Numbered from the stretch's first letter, positions 14,848-23,697 are shown. The stretch: 64,000 nucleotides of DNA from an uncultured Bacteroidales bacterium (GCA_902782465.1 CACZNH010000020.1:40111-104110); one strand, 5' to 3'. Notes: generated by a model not told the origin, from the letters alone. Program-made: numbers and translations.

Positions 14848-16410
14848 TTATAGATTGTATTTTTTTGTTTTTCTTGTCGTTAAAAAAAACTTAGCGCCTT
14901 TGCGGCTTAGCATGGGGTGTGGGGTGGTGTTGTGGGAAAGGATGGTGAGCAGGGAGGCGGCGAGGCCGTAATAGACCGCGTCACCGGGCAGGGAAGTGAA
15001 TTTGGCCAGCAGCATGGCGCCGACGCCGATGGGCATTGACAGCAGCACACGGCTCGGCTGGAAACGGCCGGGGCACCACAGGGCGAAACACAGCGGGAAC
15101 AGGATGGCGACGGCACGCAGACCCAGCGACAGGAAGCCCAGGTCGTTGATGAAGGTGCTGCGGAACAGCAGTGTGGCGATAACCGCCATGGCGAGGATGC
15201 CCACGATGGACAGGCGCGTCTGTGCAAGCTGTGACAGCGGCGATGCGGTCATGCCCATTCGCCGCTTGAAATTGCCATAGACGTCGCGCACCAGGATGGT
15301 CGAGGCGCCCAGCGACAGGCCGCTGCCACACCCCAGGATGTTGATGAGCATCGTTCCCAGCATCAGGCCGCCAAGCCAGGCGGGCAGGTGCTGCAGGATA
15401 AAGGCGGGAAAGGCTTGTGCCGAGTTCTCGATGACACCAAGTCCGTCAGGGAGGGTTTCTCCTGCGGCTTGCAGTGCCCTGAGCTCGTCGGCAGTGACAT
15501 AGTGGCCGCGCATGTAGATGCCCACGAGGGTGCAGGCGGCACCGATGATGGGCATGAACAGGGCACACAGCAGGGCGCCGCGGCGTGCCTTGGGGGTGCT
15601 GGCAGCCGACCAGATGCACTGGGCATAGCTCTGGGTGCACACCACGCCCAGCACGAGCGACAGACAGCCGCCCAGGTCCTTGAAGGCCCCGCGTGCCAGC
15701 GGACTGCCGTAGCGGTGATGGATGCTCTCGATATCGGTGAGGCCGTTGAACTGGGCAAGGGCAGGGGAGTGATAGACGGTATCCACACCGTCGCGCAGCC
15801 CCGACAGGCCGCCCGCGACGTGCCACACCACGATGCCCGCTGCCAGCGAGCACAGGTACAGCAGCACCAGTTTGACGATGCCCCCAGCGCCTGCGCTGCG
15901 TATGCCGCCAAACAGCACCATCAACAGGATGAGCACGGCGCCCGTGATGGAGGCCCACAGCGTGGACATCCCGAACAGGCTGCCAATCATCGCCGACGAC
16001 GACAGCACCTGCGACATGATGCTGATAAAGATGCCGATGAGGAACAGTATCGACCCCACGGTTTCGGCCTTGCGGCCATATTCACGACTGACAATCTCGA
16101 GCAGCGTCGAGCACCCGCTGCGGCGCAAAGGCCCCGCATAGAACAAGCCCAGAACCAGCGCGCCCAGACCAGCCCCGATGGTGAACCACCATGCCGACAC
16201 GCCGAAATGGAATGCCAGCTGTGCAGTGCCGATGGTGCTCTGGCCGCCAGCCAGTGTGCCCAGCATGGCGCCGCACACCATCCAGCTGCCGCTCTTGCCG
16301 CCGATGCTGAAGCTGTGCGCGTCCTTGACTTTGCGACCTGACAGCCAGCTGACAACCAATAGCAGTGCGATGGTCAGCGTTACCCCGATGAGATGTACAA
16401 TCGATACCAT
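14848..16410 (-). CDS. Sodium:solute symporter family transporter
   Basis: 520 residues with about 13 hydrophobic segments. The N-terminal IGGKSGSWMVCGAMLGTLAGGQSTIGTAQLAF stretch is the sodium-site region of the SSS (SLC5) family, followed by GLGALVLGLFYAGPLRRSGCSTLLEIVSREYGRKAE. The substrate cannot be read from the sequence. The last 28 residues (from HNTTPHP onward, with RKGAKFFLTTRKTKKYN) are not membrane protein-like and are encoded by the CTTAGCGCC-type repeat at 14889-14919 and the A+T-rich DNA after it, so the coding region appears to have run through an inserted repeat. A -7 box (TAACTTTG) lies at 16451-16458 on the minus strand. Confidence 0.85.
   Translation of the reverse strand: MVSIVHLIGVTLTIALLLVVSWLSGRKVKDAHSFSIGGKSGSWMVCGAMLGTLAGGQSTIGTAQLAFHFGVSAWWFTIGAGLGALVLGLFYAGPLRRSGCSTLLEIVSREYGRKAETVGSILFLIGIFISIMSQVLSSSAMIGSLFGMSTLWASITGAVLILLMVLFGGIRSAGAGGIVKLVLLYLCSLAAGIVVWHVAGGLSGLRDGVDTVYHSPALAQFNGLTDIESIHHRYGSPLARGAFKDLGGCLSLVLGVVCTQSYAQCIWSAASTPKARRGALLCALFMPIIGAACTLVGIYMRGHYVTADELRALQAAGETLPDGLGVIENSAQAFPAFILQHLPAWLGGLMLGTMLINILGCGSGLSLGASTILVRDVYGNFKRRMGMTASPLSQLAQTRLSIVGILAMAVIATLLFRSTFINDLGFLSLGLRAVAILFPLCFALWCPGRFQPSRVLLSMPIGVGAMLLAKFTSLPGDAVYYGLAASLLTILSHNTTPHPMLSRKGAKFFLTTRKTKKYNL
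14889..14919. repeat. Copy 1 of the CTTAGCGCC intergenic repeat
   Basis: ACTTAGCGCCTTTGCGGC, then TTAGCATGGGGTG, with internal near-repeats of GCGCCTT/GCGGCTT. A shorter copy is at 53263-53284. Both overlap or touch the 3' end of a transport gene. This kind of element is widespread in Bacteroidales. Here it lies inside the symporter reading frame. Confidence 0.6.
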
Positions 16411-16535
16411 TTTCTTCTATCTTCTTACCCGTTTCGGATAAATTCGGCGGCAAAGTTACATCAAAAAATTGCCAAAAGAGTAAAATTGTTAATAACTATT
16501 CATCATAAAGTTGTTGTAATTGGACAAATATAGTG

Positions 16536-16543
16536 TAATTTTG
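16536..16543 (+). promoter_or_regulatory. -7 box of the second dockerin/FGE gene
   Basis: TAATTTTG, with GTTG 21 bases upstream as a weak -33. The predicted leader is about 75 bases to ATG 16625. Confidence 0.55.
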
Positions 16544-16624
16544 TGGGTTGATATTTTTCCCTACAATGGAACGTGCGGTAACTGTTCCTGTTTTGATTAC
16601 AGAATTAACTAAATATTGATTAAC

Positions 16625-18607
16625 ATGAGATTAACTACACTTTTCTCGTTGATTGTCTTATCAACAATGACGGCGTTGGCTGGTCCGCGTCAGTATGCTA
16701 GTAACATCATCGGGGATGTGAATGGTGACGGTATGGTCACCATTGCCGACGTGAACGTGGTTGTCGGCGATATCCTCGGTGGCAAGTGGAACCCTGCCAG
16801 TGATGTCAACAATGACGGATCGGTCACTGTAGCCGACATCAACATGCTGGTGAACATCATCCTCAACGGTCCTGAAACCCCTGTTGCCGACACTGGCATG
16901 TACATGGGTGTTCTGGGTTACAACCAGTTGCTTACCATCAAACCCATTGCCCTGCTTGACTCGGCATCGGTTGGCGAATTCACCTCCTTCGTTAACGATT
17001 TGGACACGCAGCCCGGAAGATTGCTCTATCACTCGGTAAATAAGGCGCTTAATGACCTCGGAAAGGCCATCTGCCCCGAGAATCTGCAGAATGTGGCCAT
17101 CGTCACCTTTACCGGAGGTCTTGACCAGGGTTCGCTGATGATGACCGACCTGTATGACACCGAGGCCGAGTATGCCCAGGCTCTGCATGAGCGCATCCTC
17201 GACCAGCGCGTCTATGGCCGTGCCATCAAGGCTTACACCGTTGGCCTGCTCAGCGATAACGTCAAGGACGAGACGCAGTTCCTGGCCAACCTCGAAGCCC
17301 TGTCCAGTGACGCTGACAAGGCAATGGTAGTGAACAACATGGCCGAGGTGAACACCCGCTTCCAGTCCATCGCCGATGACCTGGTGCGCCGCAACATGTC
17401 CGAGACGCTCACGCTCGTCTTCCCCGGTGTGGGAACGGGCACCCGCATCCGTTTCACCCTTGACGAGGTGGATGGTGCAACGGTCGACAACTCCCAGGTC
17501 TATATCGAGGGCACCTTCTCGCTCAAGAACAGGACCCTCACCGACATCACCTATCACGGCCTGACCTGCACCGCCGGCAACAAGGTGACCGCATCGAGTG
17601 TTGACGGTATGTTCGTCACGATGGTCTTCCCCGGCATCCAGCTCGACAACGAGGAGCGCATCGACAAAAAGAACATCCAGGAATGGTATTTGGTCGAGGG
17701 CCAGAACACCTGGCAGCCCAGCACCGAGTTCCAGGCTTCGCGTCTGCCCGACATCGAGAGCACCTACTCGAGCGCACTGGTGATGCTGCTGCTCGATTGC
17801 AGCACGGTAGTGGGCGAGGACTTTGAAGACCTCCAGGCTGCTGCCAACTCCTTCATCGAGCGCATGGAGAACTACAACACCATTCCCGGTATGTTCACCG
17901 TTAACGGTGTTTCGTTCAGGATGATTTCGGTTGACGGTGGCACCTTCGCCATGGGCTCTGACATGGAGACTGCAATGGCTGGCGATGCCAACTTCGACGA
18001 GGCTCCCGCACACGAGGTGACCCTCTCGCCCTACAGCATCGGCCAGACCGAGGTGACCCAGGAGCTCTGGCAGGCTGTCATGGGCAGCAATCCCAGTGGT
18101 TTCACCGGCGACCTGCAGCGTCCTGTTGAGCAGGTGAGCTGGGAGGATTGCCAGGAGTTCATTGCACGCCTCAACGCCATCACCGGCAAGCAGTTCCGTC
18201 TGCCCACCGAGGCCGAGTGGGAATTTGCAGCCCGTGGCGGTATCAAGTCGGCAGGTAAGACCTATGCCGGCAGCAACAACCTCGATGAGGTGGCATGGTA
18301 CTATGGCAACAGCTATGGCTTGGGCGCAGATAGCCCCGATTATGGCACGCATCCCGTGGCCACGAAGTATGCCAACGAGCTGGGCCTCTATGACATGTGT
18401 GGTAACGTCTATGAGTGGGTCAACGACTGGTATGGCGCTTACAGTGATGAGCCCCAGACCGATCCTCAGGGTCCCGAAACCGGTTTGCGCCGTGTAACCC
18501 GTGGCGGCAGCTGGTACAGCAACGAACTTGACAGCCGCGTGAACTGCCGCAACTACGAGTCGGTCGGCAGCCGCAGCTACTCGCTCGGTCTGCGTCTGGC
18601 CCTCTAA
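16625..18607 (+). CDS. Secreted dockerin / vWA-like / FGE-sulfatase-domain protein
   Basis: 660 residues. Signal peptide about 1-20, paired dockerin at about 30-85 (DVNGDGMVTI, DVNNDGSVTV), a middle domain of about 300 residues, and a C-terminal FGE-sulfatase domain (about 420-660) with GGTFAMGS, the QTEVTQELWQAVMG helix, RLPTEAEWEFAARGG, GNVYEWVNDWYG and RGGSWYSNELDSRVNCRN. The middle part (LLDSASVGEFTSFVNDL, NVAIVTFTGGLDQGSLM, GRAIKAYTVGL) looks like a von Willebrand A-type fold, but the DxSxS metal site is not canonical. Only one of the two FGE cysteines is present. ATG 16625 begins the signal peptide; TTG 16616 upstream was discarded. It is the larger sibling of the 9717-10679 protein. 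Confidence 0.82.
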   Translation: MRLTTLFSLIVLSTMTALAGPRQYASNIIGDVNGDGMVTIADVNVVVGDILGGKWNPASDVNNDGSVTVADINMLVNIILNGPETPVADTGMYMGVLGYNQLLTIKPIALLDSASVGEFTSFVNDLDTQPGRLLYHSVNKALNDLGKAICPENLQNVAIVTFTGGLDQGSLMMTDLYDTEAEYAQALHERILDQRVYGRAIKAYTVGLLSDNVKDETQFLANLEALSSDADKAMVVNNMAEVNTRFQSIADDLVRRNMSETLTLVFPGVGTGTRIRFTLDEVDGATVDNSQVYIEGTFSLKNRTLTDITYHGLTCTAGNKVTASSVDGMFVTMVFPGIQLDNEERIDKKNIQEWYLVEGQNTWQPSTEFQASRLPDIESTYSSALVMLLLDCSTVVGEDFEDLQAAANSFIERMENYNTIPGMFTVNGVSFRMISVDGGTFAMGSDMETAMAGDANFDEAPAHEVTLSPYSIGQTEVTQELWQAVMGSNPSGFTGDLQRPVEQVSWEDCQEFIARLNAITGKQFRLPTEAEWEFAARGGIKSAGKTYAGSNNLDEVAWYYGNSYGLGADSPDYGTHPVATKYANELGLYDMCGNVYEWVNDWYGAYSDEPQTDPQGPETGLRRVTRGGSWYSNELDSRVNCRNYESVGSRSYSLGLRLAL

Positions 18608-18628
18608 TTGGCGACATTTAATCACATT

Positions 18629-18666
18629 GCACCCGATAACTGCTTCTCCACGGCATTATCGGGTGC
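18629..18666 (+). terminator. Terminator after the dockerin/FGE gene
   Basis: GCACCCGATAA (18629-18639) pairs with TTATCGGGTGC (18656-18666) over 11 bases, followed by ATTTTAG. Confidence 0.75.
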
Positions 18667-18703
18667 ATTTTAGTCAAAATTCAACCCGTTATATTTCTGA
18701 CTT

Positions 18704-19492
18704 ATGCTACTTATCATTATAACCGCTTTGTTGCCTGCAGTCATCCTGGGGTGGTGGATTTACAGGAAGGACTCGGCACGTCCCGAGCCCTTGAAGCAGC
18801 TGTTGTTGGCATTCTTTTATGGTGTGGGCTCCACGTTCGTTTCGGTCCTTATCGTGGGCGTCATGAATGCGCTCGGCCTTATGGTCTATAACCTGGAAAC
18901 CTTTGCTGGAGCGGTGTCAACGGCGTTGCTGGCAGCGGCGATACCCGAGGAACTTGCCAAGCTCGCCATGCTGTGGCTCTTCTTGCGCAGGAACCAGCAC
19001 TATGACGAGTACCTTGATGGCATCGTCTATGCCGCCTGCGTCGGCCTGGGCTTTGCGGCAGCCGAGAATGTCCTCTACCTGCTGCAGAGCGATAACTGGG
19101 CGCTCACGGGCGCCATCAGGGGACTCACCGCAGTGCCTGCCCACTTTGCGATGGCCTGTGCGATGGGTTACTTCTACAGCAAGCGCCACTTTGGCGACCG
19201 CAGCCGTGTCACTGCCTGCTGCATCCTGGCGGTGCCCGTCATCATCCACTGGACGTGGGACGCACTGGCCTTCAGCGAGGGCGTACTGCCGGCTTTGTCG
19301 GTAGTGGTCAACATCCTGTTCGTGCTCCTGATTTATTATCTCTACAAGAGCACCAACCAACGCATTGACGACTTGACCCAACAGGACCGCAAGCGCATGA
19401 CACCCCCGCCCATCAACAACGGCCCTGGGGCACCATTGCCCCCGCCGCTGCCCGGCAATCCCCCTCATGATACTCCTCCTCCCCTGGCATGA
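18704..19492 (+). CDS. PrsW-family intramembrane metalloprotease
   Basis: 262 residues with about seven hydrophobic segments. The PrsW signatures are present: EELAKLAML (glutamates about 82-83), GLGFAAAENVLYLL (about 118-131), PAHFAMACAMGYF with its metal-ligand histidine (about 147) and HWTWDALAF (His about 186). In Bacillus, PrsW makes the first cut of an anti-sigma factor; in Bacteroidales the target is unknown. The cytoplasmic tail is unusually proline-rich (PPPINNGPGAPLPPPLPG...), about 30 residues, and could be a binding segment. It sits between two hairpin terminators and so is a single-gene unit. Confidence 0.88.
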   Translation: MLLIIITALLPAVILGWWIYRKDSARPEPLKQLLLAFFYGVGSTFVSVLIVGVMNALGLMVYNLETFAGAVSTALLAAAIPEELAKLAMLWLFLRRNQHYDEYLDGIVYAACVGLGFAAAENVLYLLQSDNWALTGAIRGLTAVPAHFAMACAMGYFYSKRHFGDRSRVTACCILAVPVIIHWTWDALAFSEGVLPALSVVVNILFVLLIYYLYKSTNQRIDDLTQQDRKRMTPPPINNGPGAPLPPPLPGNPPHDTPPPLA

Positions 19493-19515
19493 CGCCATGT
19501 CACTGCAACAAAAAA

Positions 19516-19543
19516 TCAGGCGAACCGATTTCGGTCCGCCTGA
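19516..19543. terminator. Bidirectional terminator between prsW-like gene and adhesin 1
   Basis: TCAGGCGAACCGA pairs with TCGGTCCGCCTGA (one internal mismatch), flanked by an A run on the left and a T run on the right. It serves both converging genes. The two terminators after the other adhesin paralogues have a related stem. Confidence 0.85.
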
Positions 19544-19595
19544 CTTTTTTCTAAAAGCTAAAAGCCTAAAGCCTAATAGCTTACTAAAAGCATAA

Positions 19596-21470
19596 TTACT
19601 TCATCACCTTGTTGGCAACCTTGGTGCCGTCGGTGTAGGTGGTAACGACGATGGTCATGCCGTTGGGCTGAGCCATCTCCTGACCCATAGCGTTGAAGTA
19701 GCGTACGCCGGCAACAGCCTTCTGGCCATTGAGCTCGCTTACTGCGGTGCAGTCCGATACGATGAACTCCTCGGGAACGATGCCGGAATTCTCCTTCTCG
19801 GGGCTAGTAGCGTAAGCCTCGATGTTGTAGTGGCCATTCTCCGTGAACATCATCTTGCCATCATATACAGCCCAATCGCTCCAGGTGCCATTCTCGAACT
19901 GAACGCGATAGTAGATAACTGCATCCTCATCCACGCAGGTGATCTCAACATACTTCTCGTTGTACTTGCCGGTGGTGATGTCGTACTCGGGAGCGGGGGT
20001 AATCTCACGCGTGGTGGTGAAGATGGTGCTCTCGGTCCAGTCACTCTCCTTCTCTTCGTTATAAGCCTGTACCTGTACCTCGTAGGTGGTCTCGGGAGTC
20101 AGACCCTCGATGGTATAGAAAGGCTCGTCAAGGCCGTTAACATAGGTCCACTCGCCCTCGGGATTGCCGGGAATTACAACGCTGATGTCATCCAGGAAGA
20201 AGTAGTACTGGTCTTCACTGTCAAAGTGGCGGAAAGCAAAGCGGGCATTACCCCTCAAGTTGGCATACGGAGTCAAGTCAATGGTGTAGTATTGACCAGC
20301 GCCCTGGTAATAGCCATCCACAGCTTCGGTCTCGCCCATAATCTCAACCCAGCTCTCAGTGTTATCCACATCGGGAATCAGGTAAACGGCAAAGTTCTCA
20401 GGGAAGTAGTAGGTACCGGCCCAGAAAGTCAGCATGCCGCCTTCCTTGATCTCAACCTCGGGAGTGATCAGGTATTCGTCAGGATTGAGGGCACCGTCAT
20501 TACCGACGCTTGCCGAGTAGAATACTCTTGTGCCATCAGGAGCACTCTCACCCAGGGTGGTAATACCCCAGCTGTTGCCGTCACCGTCAGCGTCCCAGAT
20601 CATCCAGTCGTCCAGGCTCTCATCGGCCTCGGCACTCCAGTGGATGGTACTTGTTGTATTGGGATCGTAAACCCTGTAGCGCAGGTTCCATGCAGCGTCG
20701 TCGGTGTCGGTCCATTCTACGTCAGCATAGACATCGCCGGGATAGGCAGTCAGCTCCTCGGGAGTCGTGGGATCGGGAACATATACCTCGTCGGGATCGA
20801 TGGTGATGTCATCGACAACCAGGATGAATTTGTCCGTCACGTTGTAGTGGCGGATGGCGATGCAACCCTCCTGACCGGCATAGGCGCTCAGGTCAAACTT
20901 GTACTCGGTCATTTCGCCGGTGGTGGTCACGTCAACACCTACCTTCTCAAAGGCATCCATGCTGGTCGGAGTGCCAACGCAAACATAAATAGCGAATACC
21001 TCTTCGGCATAGCTGGGATCCTGGCCACAAGCCCACAACGTCAGGGTGCCACCCAGGTTCACAACAGGCGTAATCAGCCAGTTGTCGGGCGTAAGAGCAG
21101 TACCGCCTTGAGTGCCGTCGTCGTTGTTGTGATAGCTCTCAGAGGCAATAACACCGTCACCGCCGTGGGTGGTGAGGTTACCGCTGCCGGTATTGATGTG
21201 CTGGTACCAGTTGTAGCCGTCACCGTCGTTGTCGAGAGCCATCCAGTTATCCATCTGGGCTTCGTCCTCAAAGTCCCAAGTCACGGCGTTCTCACCCTTG
21301 GTCATCGACATGTACTTGCCAATCTTGCTAAAGTCCGAGGACTTGATTTGAACGCTTGCAACCTGGCCGTGGCCACGAGTTAACATTAGAGGCAGACCGG
21401 TCTTCTCAATGGCCTGCGTCATGGGGATGGCCAGAGCGGCCATCAAAACACTAAATAAAAATTTCTTCAT
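19596..21470 (-). CDS. Secreted cleaved-adhesin protein with intact sorting tail (paralogue 1)
   Basis: 624 residues. Signal peptide about 1-20 (MKKFLFSVLMAALAIPMTQA), then two cleaved-adhesin (gingipain K-type, choice-of-anchor J) beta-sandwich domains of about 170 residues. Each begins WDFED/WSAEADESLDDWMIWDADGDG and contains PDNWLITPVVNLGGTLTLWA and FAFRHFDSEDQYYFFLDDISV-type strands. An Fn3 module follows (TYEVQVQAYNEEKESDWTES). The end, RYFNAMGQEM then a tail ending TDGTKVANKVMK, resembles a type IX secretion sorting signal. A promoter-like TATTTTTG is at 21526-21533 on the minus strand. Likely a surface adhesin or carbohydrate-binding protein. Confidence 0.85.
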   Translation of the reverse strand: MKKFLFSVLMAALAIPMTQAIEKTGLPLMLTRGHGQVASVQIKSSDFSKIGKYMSMTKGENAVTWDFEDEAQMDNWMALDNDGDGYNWYQHINTGSGNLTTHGGDGVIASESYHNNDDGTQGGTALTPDNWLITPVVNLGGTLTLWACGQDPSYAEEVFAIYVCVGTPTSMDAFEKVGVDVTTTGEMTEYKFDLSAYAGQEGCIAIRHYNVTDKFILVVDDITIDPDEVYVPDPTTPEELTAYPGDVYADVEWTDTDDAAWNLRYRVYDPNTTSTIHWSAEADESLDDWMIWDADGDGNSWGITTLGESAPDGTRVFYSASVGNDGALNPDEYLITPEVEIKEGGMLTFWAGTYYFPENFAVYLIPDVDNTESWVEIMGETEAVDGYYQGAGQYYTIDLTPYANLRGNARFAFRHFDSEDQYYFFLDDISVVIPGNPEGEWTYVNGLDEPFYTIEGLTPETTYEVQVQAYNEEKESDWTESTIFTTTREITPAPEYDITTGKYNEKYVEITCVDEDAVIYYRVQFENGTWSDWAVYDGKMMFTENGHYNIEAYATSPEKENSGIVPEEFIVSDCTAVSELNGQKAVAGVRYFNAMGQEMAQPNGMTIVVTTYTDGTKVANKVMK

Positions 21471-21640
21471 ACGCTTAAAAAGTTAATTAATTAAATGAAT
21501 AAAAATCTAATATCGTATTTGATTGCAAAAATAGACAAGATAACCATATTATGCAAGATAACGCCAAGGTTTTTTTCGATGTTTTTATTAAAAAAATAAG
21601 GAATTTTCGTGTGTGAATTCCTGCAAATGCAGCAAAAAAA

Positions 21641-21668
21641 TCAGGCGGCCCGACTATGGGTCGCCTGA
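21641..21668 (-). terminator. Terminator of adhesin 2
   Basis: TCAGGCGGCCCGA pairs with TGGGTCGCCTGA (imperfect). On the minus strand seven T residues follow at once. The same hairpin recurs at 23721-23748. Confidence 0.85.
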
Positions 21669-21709
21669 TAGATTTGATAGCTAGTCGCTAATAGCTGATA
21701 GCTAATCGT

Positions 21710-21786
21710 TTACTTCATCACCTTAACAGCGGTGGTGGTGCCGTCGGTGTAGGTCGTTACGACGATGGTCATGCCGTTGGGCTGAG
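21710..21786 (-). pseudogene. Orphaned sorting-tail codons, out of frame with adhesin 2
   Basis: Read in the frame shifted from adhesin 2, this stretch encodes EMAQPNGMTIVVTTYTDG, then TTTAVKVMK and TAA (stop at 21710-21712), identical to the tail of adhesin 3. Upstream translation arrives in the wrong frame because of a 16-base deletion at about 21797, so the tail is not made. Confidence 0.88.
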
Positions 21787-23487
21787 CCATCTCCTGCGCG
21801 GAGTGATCTCGAATTCCTCCTCGGCAATCTCCGACATGGTCTTCTCGGGAGCGATAGCACGAGCTTCGATCACATACTCGCCGTCTTCGGTGAAGGCCAG
21901 TTTGCCTTCATAAACCTCCCACTCGGTGGTTTCGCCATCAAAGGTGTAGCGGTATTGGATAACAGCGCCTTCCTCGGCAGTGATTTCAACATACATGGTG
22001 TGGTCACCATTCTCACCCTCGGTTACCTCGATCTCGGGCATAGCGGTCTGCTCAATAACAACCTCCTCGGCGGGAGTGGTGAAGATTGCGCTCTCGGTCC
22101 AGTCACTCTCAACGCCGTTCGGGTTGATACCCTGTACCTGTACCTCGTAAGTGGTTTCGGGAATCAGGCCCTCCATGAGGTACTCGGTTTCGCTGAGGTT
22201 CTCAACATAAATCCACTCGGGCTGTTCAACATAGACGATCTCGATGTCATCGACGTTCAGACGGAACATGTCGGTAACGCCATAGTGACGGATGGCAACA
22301 TAACCCTCAGCACCTTGGTACTCGGTCAGGTCATAAGTGTACTGGGTCATTTCGGCATTAGCAACAAGACCTTCTTCCAGCGCAGTCCAGTTCTCACCAT
22401 CGGTCGAAACATATACGCCGAATACCTCAGAAGCCCAGCTGGGATCCTGGCCTGCAGCCCAGAACTTCAGGGTGCCGTCAAGCTGAATCATGGGTGATAC
22501 CAGCCAGTTGTCGGGGAACAAAGCACCACCGGCATAGCTAGCCGAAGTCACATGACCGCTTCCGCTGTGGTTGTTGTAGGTGGAGCCGTTCAGGTGGTAC
22601 CAGTCGTTGCCGTCACCATCGGCGTCAATGCTGGTCCAGCCGCCGGGCAGCTCGATGTTCGTGTTGTCATCGGTGCTCTCCTCGAAGTCCCACAGCAGGT
22701 TGTATTCAGTACCCTCTACAACGGGACGATAGCGCAGGTTCCAAGCAGCGTTGGTGTTGTCCTCCCAAGTCGCCTCGGCCGTGGTAGGAGTGATATTCTC
22801 GGTGGCAACAGTCAGGTTCTCGGGAACGTCTACGACTTCATCAAGATAGATGCTGATGTCGTCGATGTACAGGTGGTACATGTTGTAGCTGTCCTGGTGG
22901 CAGATGGCGAAGCAACCTACCTGGCCCTGGAACTGAGTCAGGTCAAAGGTGAACTCTTGCCAGCTGGTGCCGGGAGTGCAAGTACCAGAAATGGCAACAA
23001 AGTCATCAATCGAGGTCAGCTCGCCAACGCAAACGTAAACTACGAAGTTATCAGCAAAATAGCTGCTGTAGTTCATGGCCCAAATCGACAGGGTACCGTT
23101 CAGGTTGATGTCGGGCGAAATCAGCCAGTTTTCAGGATCCAGAGCACCAACGCCACCGCTGATGTAGCTGTCAGATACCAGACACCAGTTTCCGCTGTAA
23201 GATTCATCGGTAGTGGAGCCCCAGCTGTAGCCGTCGCCGTCAGCGTCATAAGCGCCCCAGCCTTCATAGCTATCATCCTCATCCCAGTTCCAGAGGTACA
23301 TGACTGTGCCTCTCTTCATCTGAGCAGTTTCACGAACGCCCCACTGGGTAGCCTTCATGGGGTTGGACTTGGTGATAACACTGCGGTCCATCGAACGCAT
23401 AGCACCAGCCTTGGTGGCATCAAGCTGTGCATTCATCATCGGGATGGCCAAGACGGCCATCATAACAGCAAATAAAAATTTCTTCAT
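21769..23487 (-). CDS. Secreted cleaved-adhesin protein, C-terminal tail frameshifted (paralogue 2)
   Basis: 572 residues from ATG 23487, which starts the signal peptide MKKFLFAVMMAVLAIPMMNA. An upstream in-frame ATG at 23547 overlaps the promoter and is discarded. Two cleaved-adhesin domains (WNWDEDDSYEGWGAYDADGDG..., DFEESTDDNTNIELPGGWTSIDADGDG) and one Fn3 module match its two neighbours. The normal end would read EITPRTAVNEQEMAQP...; here it reads EITPRRRWLSPTA and stops, because 16 bases are missing. The protein should therefore be exported from the cytoplasm but lack the sorting tail, so it may stay in the periplasm. The deletion is flanked by TGC on both sides, typical of slippage. The rest of the frame is intact, which suggests the change is recent. 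Confidence 0.85.
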   Translation of the reverse strand: MKKFLFAVMMAVLAIPMMNAQLDATKAGAMRSMDRSVITKSNPMKATQWGVRETAQMKRGTVMYLWNWDEDDSYEGWGAYDADGDGYSWGSTTDESYSGNWCLVSDSYISGGVGALDPENWLISPDINLNGTLSIWAMNYSSYFADNFVVYVCVGELTSIDDFVAISGTCTPGTSWQEFTFDLTQFQGQVGCFAICHQDSYNMYHLYIDDISIYLDEVVDVPENLTVATENITPTTAEATWEDNTNAAWNLRYRPVVEGTEYNLLWDFEESTDDNTNIELPGGWTSIDADGDGNDWYHLNGSTYNNHSGSGHVTSASYAGGALFPDNWLVSPMIQLDGTLKFWAAGQDPSWASEVFGVYVSTDGENWTALEEGLVANAEMTQYTYDLTEYQGAEGYVAIRHYGVTDMFRLNVDDIEIVYVEQPEWIYVENLSETEYLMEGLIPETTYEVQVQGINPNGVESDWTESAIFTTPAEEVVIEQTAMPEIEVTEGENGDHTMYVEITAEEGAVIQYRYTFDGETTEWEVYEGKLAFTEDGEYVIEARAIAPEKTMSEIAEEEFEITPRRRWLSPTA

Positions 23488-23544
23488 AAGCTTAAAAATT
23501 TTAACAAAATAACTAAAAATGGTAATATAAACGGGTTTGGAATG

Positions 23545-23576
23545 CAAACATAGCTATAATTCGTCAGTTAGACAAG
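23545..23576 (-). promoter_or_regulatory. Promoter of adhesin 2
   Basis: On the minus strand CTTG (23573-23576), 20 bases, TATGTTTG (23545-23552). A second -7-like box, TATATTTG, lies at 23619-23626 within a leader region (23594-23678) that is repeated at 21501-21597 in front of adhesin 1. The rest of 23488-23697 holds no gene. Confidence 0.55.
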
Positions 23577-23697
23577 AAAAAATCTCATAAAATAAAAATC
23601 TAATACTATACTAGACTGCAAATATAGACAAGATAACCAGATTATGCAAGAAAAATTCATGTTTTTATTAAAAAAATATGGTGTATTGTATGTTAGT

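Larger units (their letters stand above)
21618..21797. repeat. 180-base repeat, copy 1 (3' end of adhesin 2)
   Basis: Nearly identical, base for base and in length, to 23698-23877. It holds the terminator, spacer, stop codon and sorting-tail codons of an adhesin gene. The copies differ mainly in the CTAATAGCTGATAGC / CTAATCGCTAATAGC spacer. Just past its end copy 1 lacks 16 bases present after copy 2. Confidence 0.9.

Noticed and set aside
16661-18625. Minus-strand frame of 654 codons opposite the dockerin/FGE gene
   Set aside because: It mirrors the plus-strand gene, which has signal peptide, dockerin and FGE motifs. The long shadow results from the third-position G+C bias.
19830-21383. Plus-strand frame of 517 codons opposite adhesin 1
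   Set aside because: Shadow frame; the adhesin frame has a signal peptide and two known domains.
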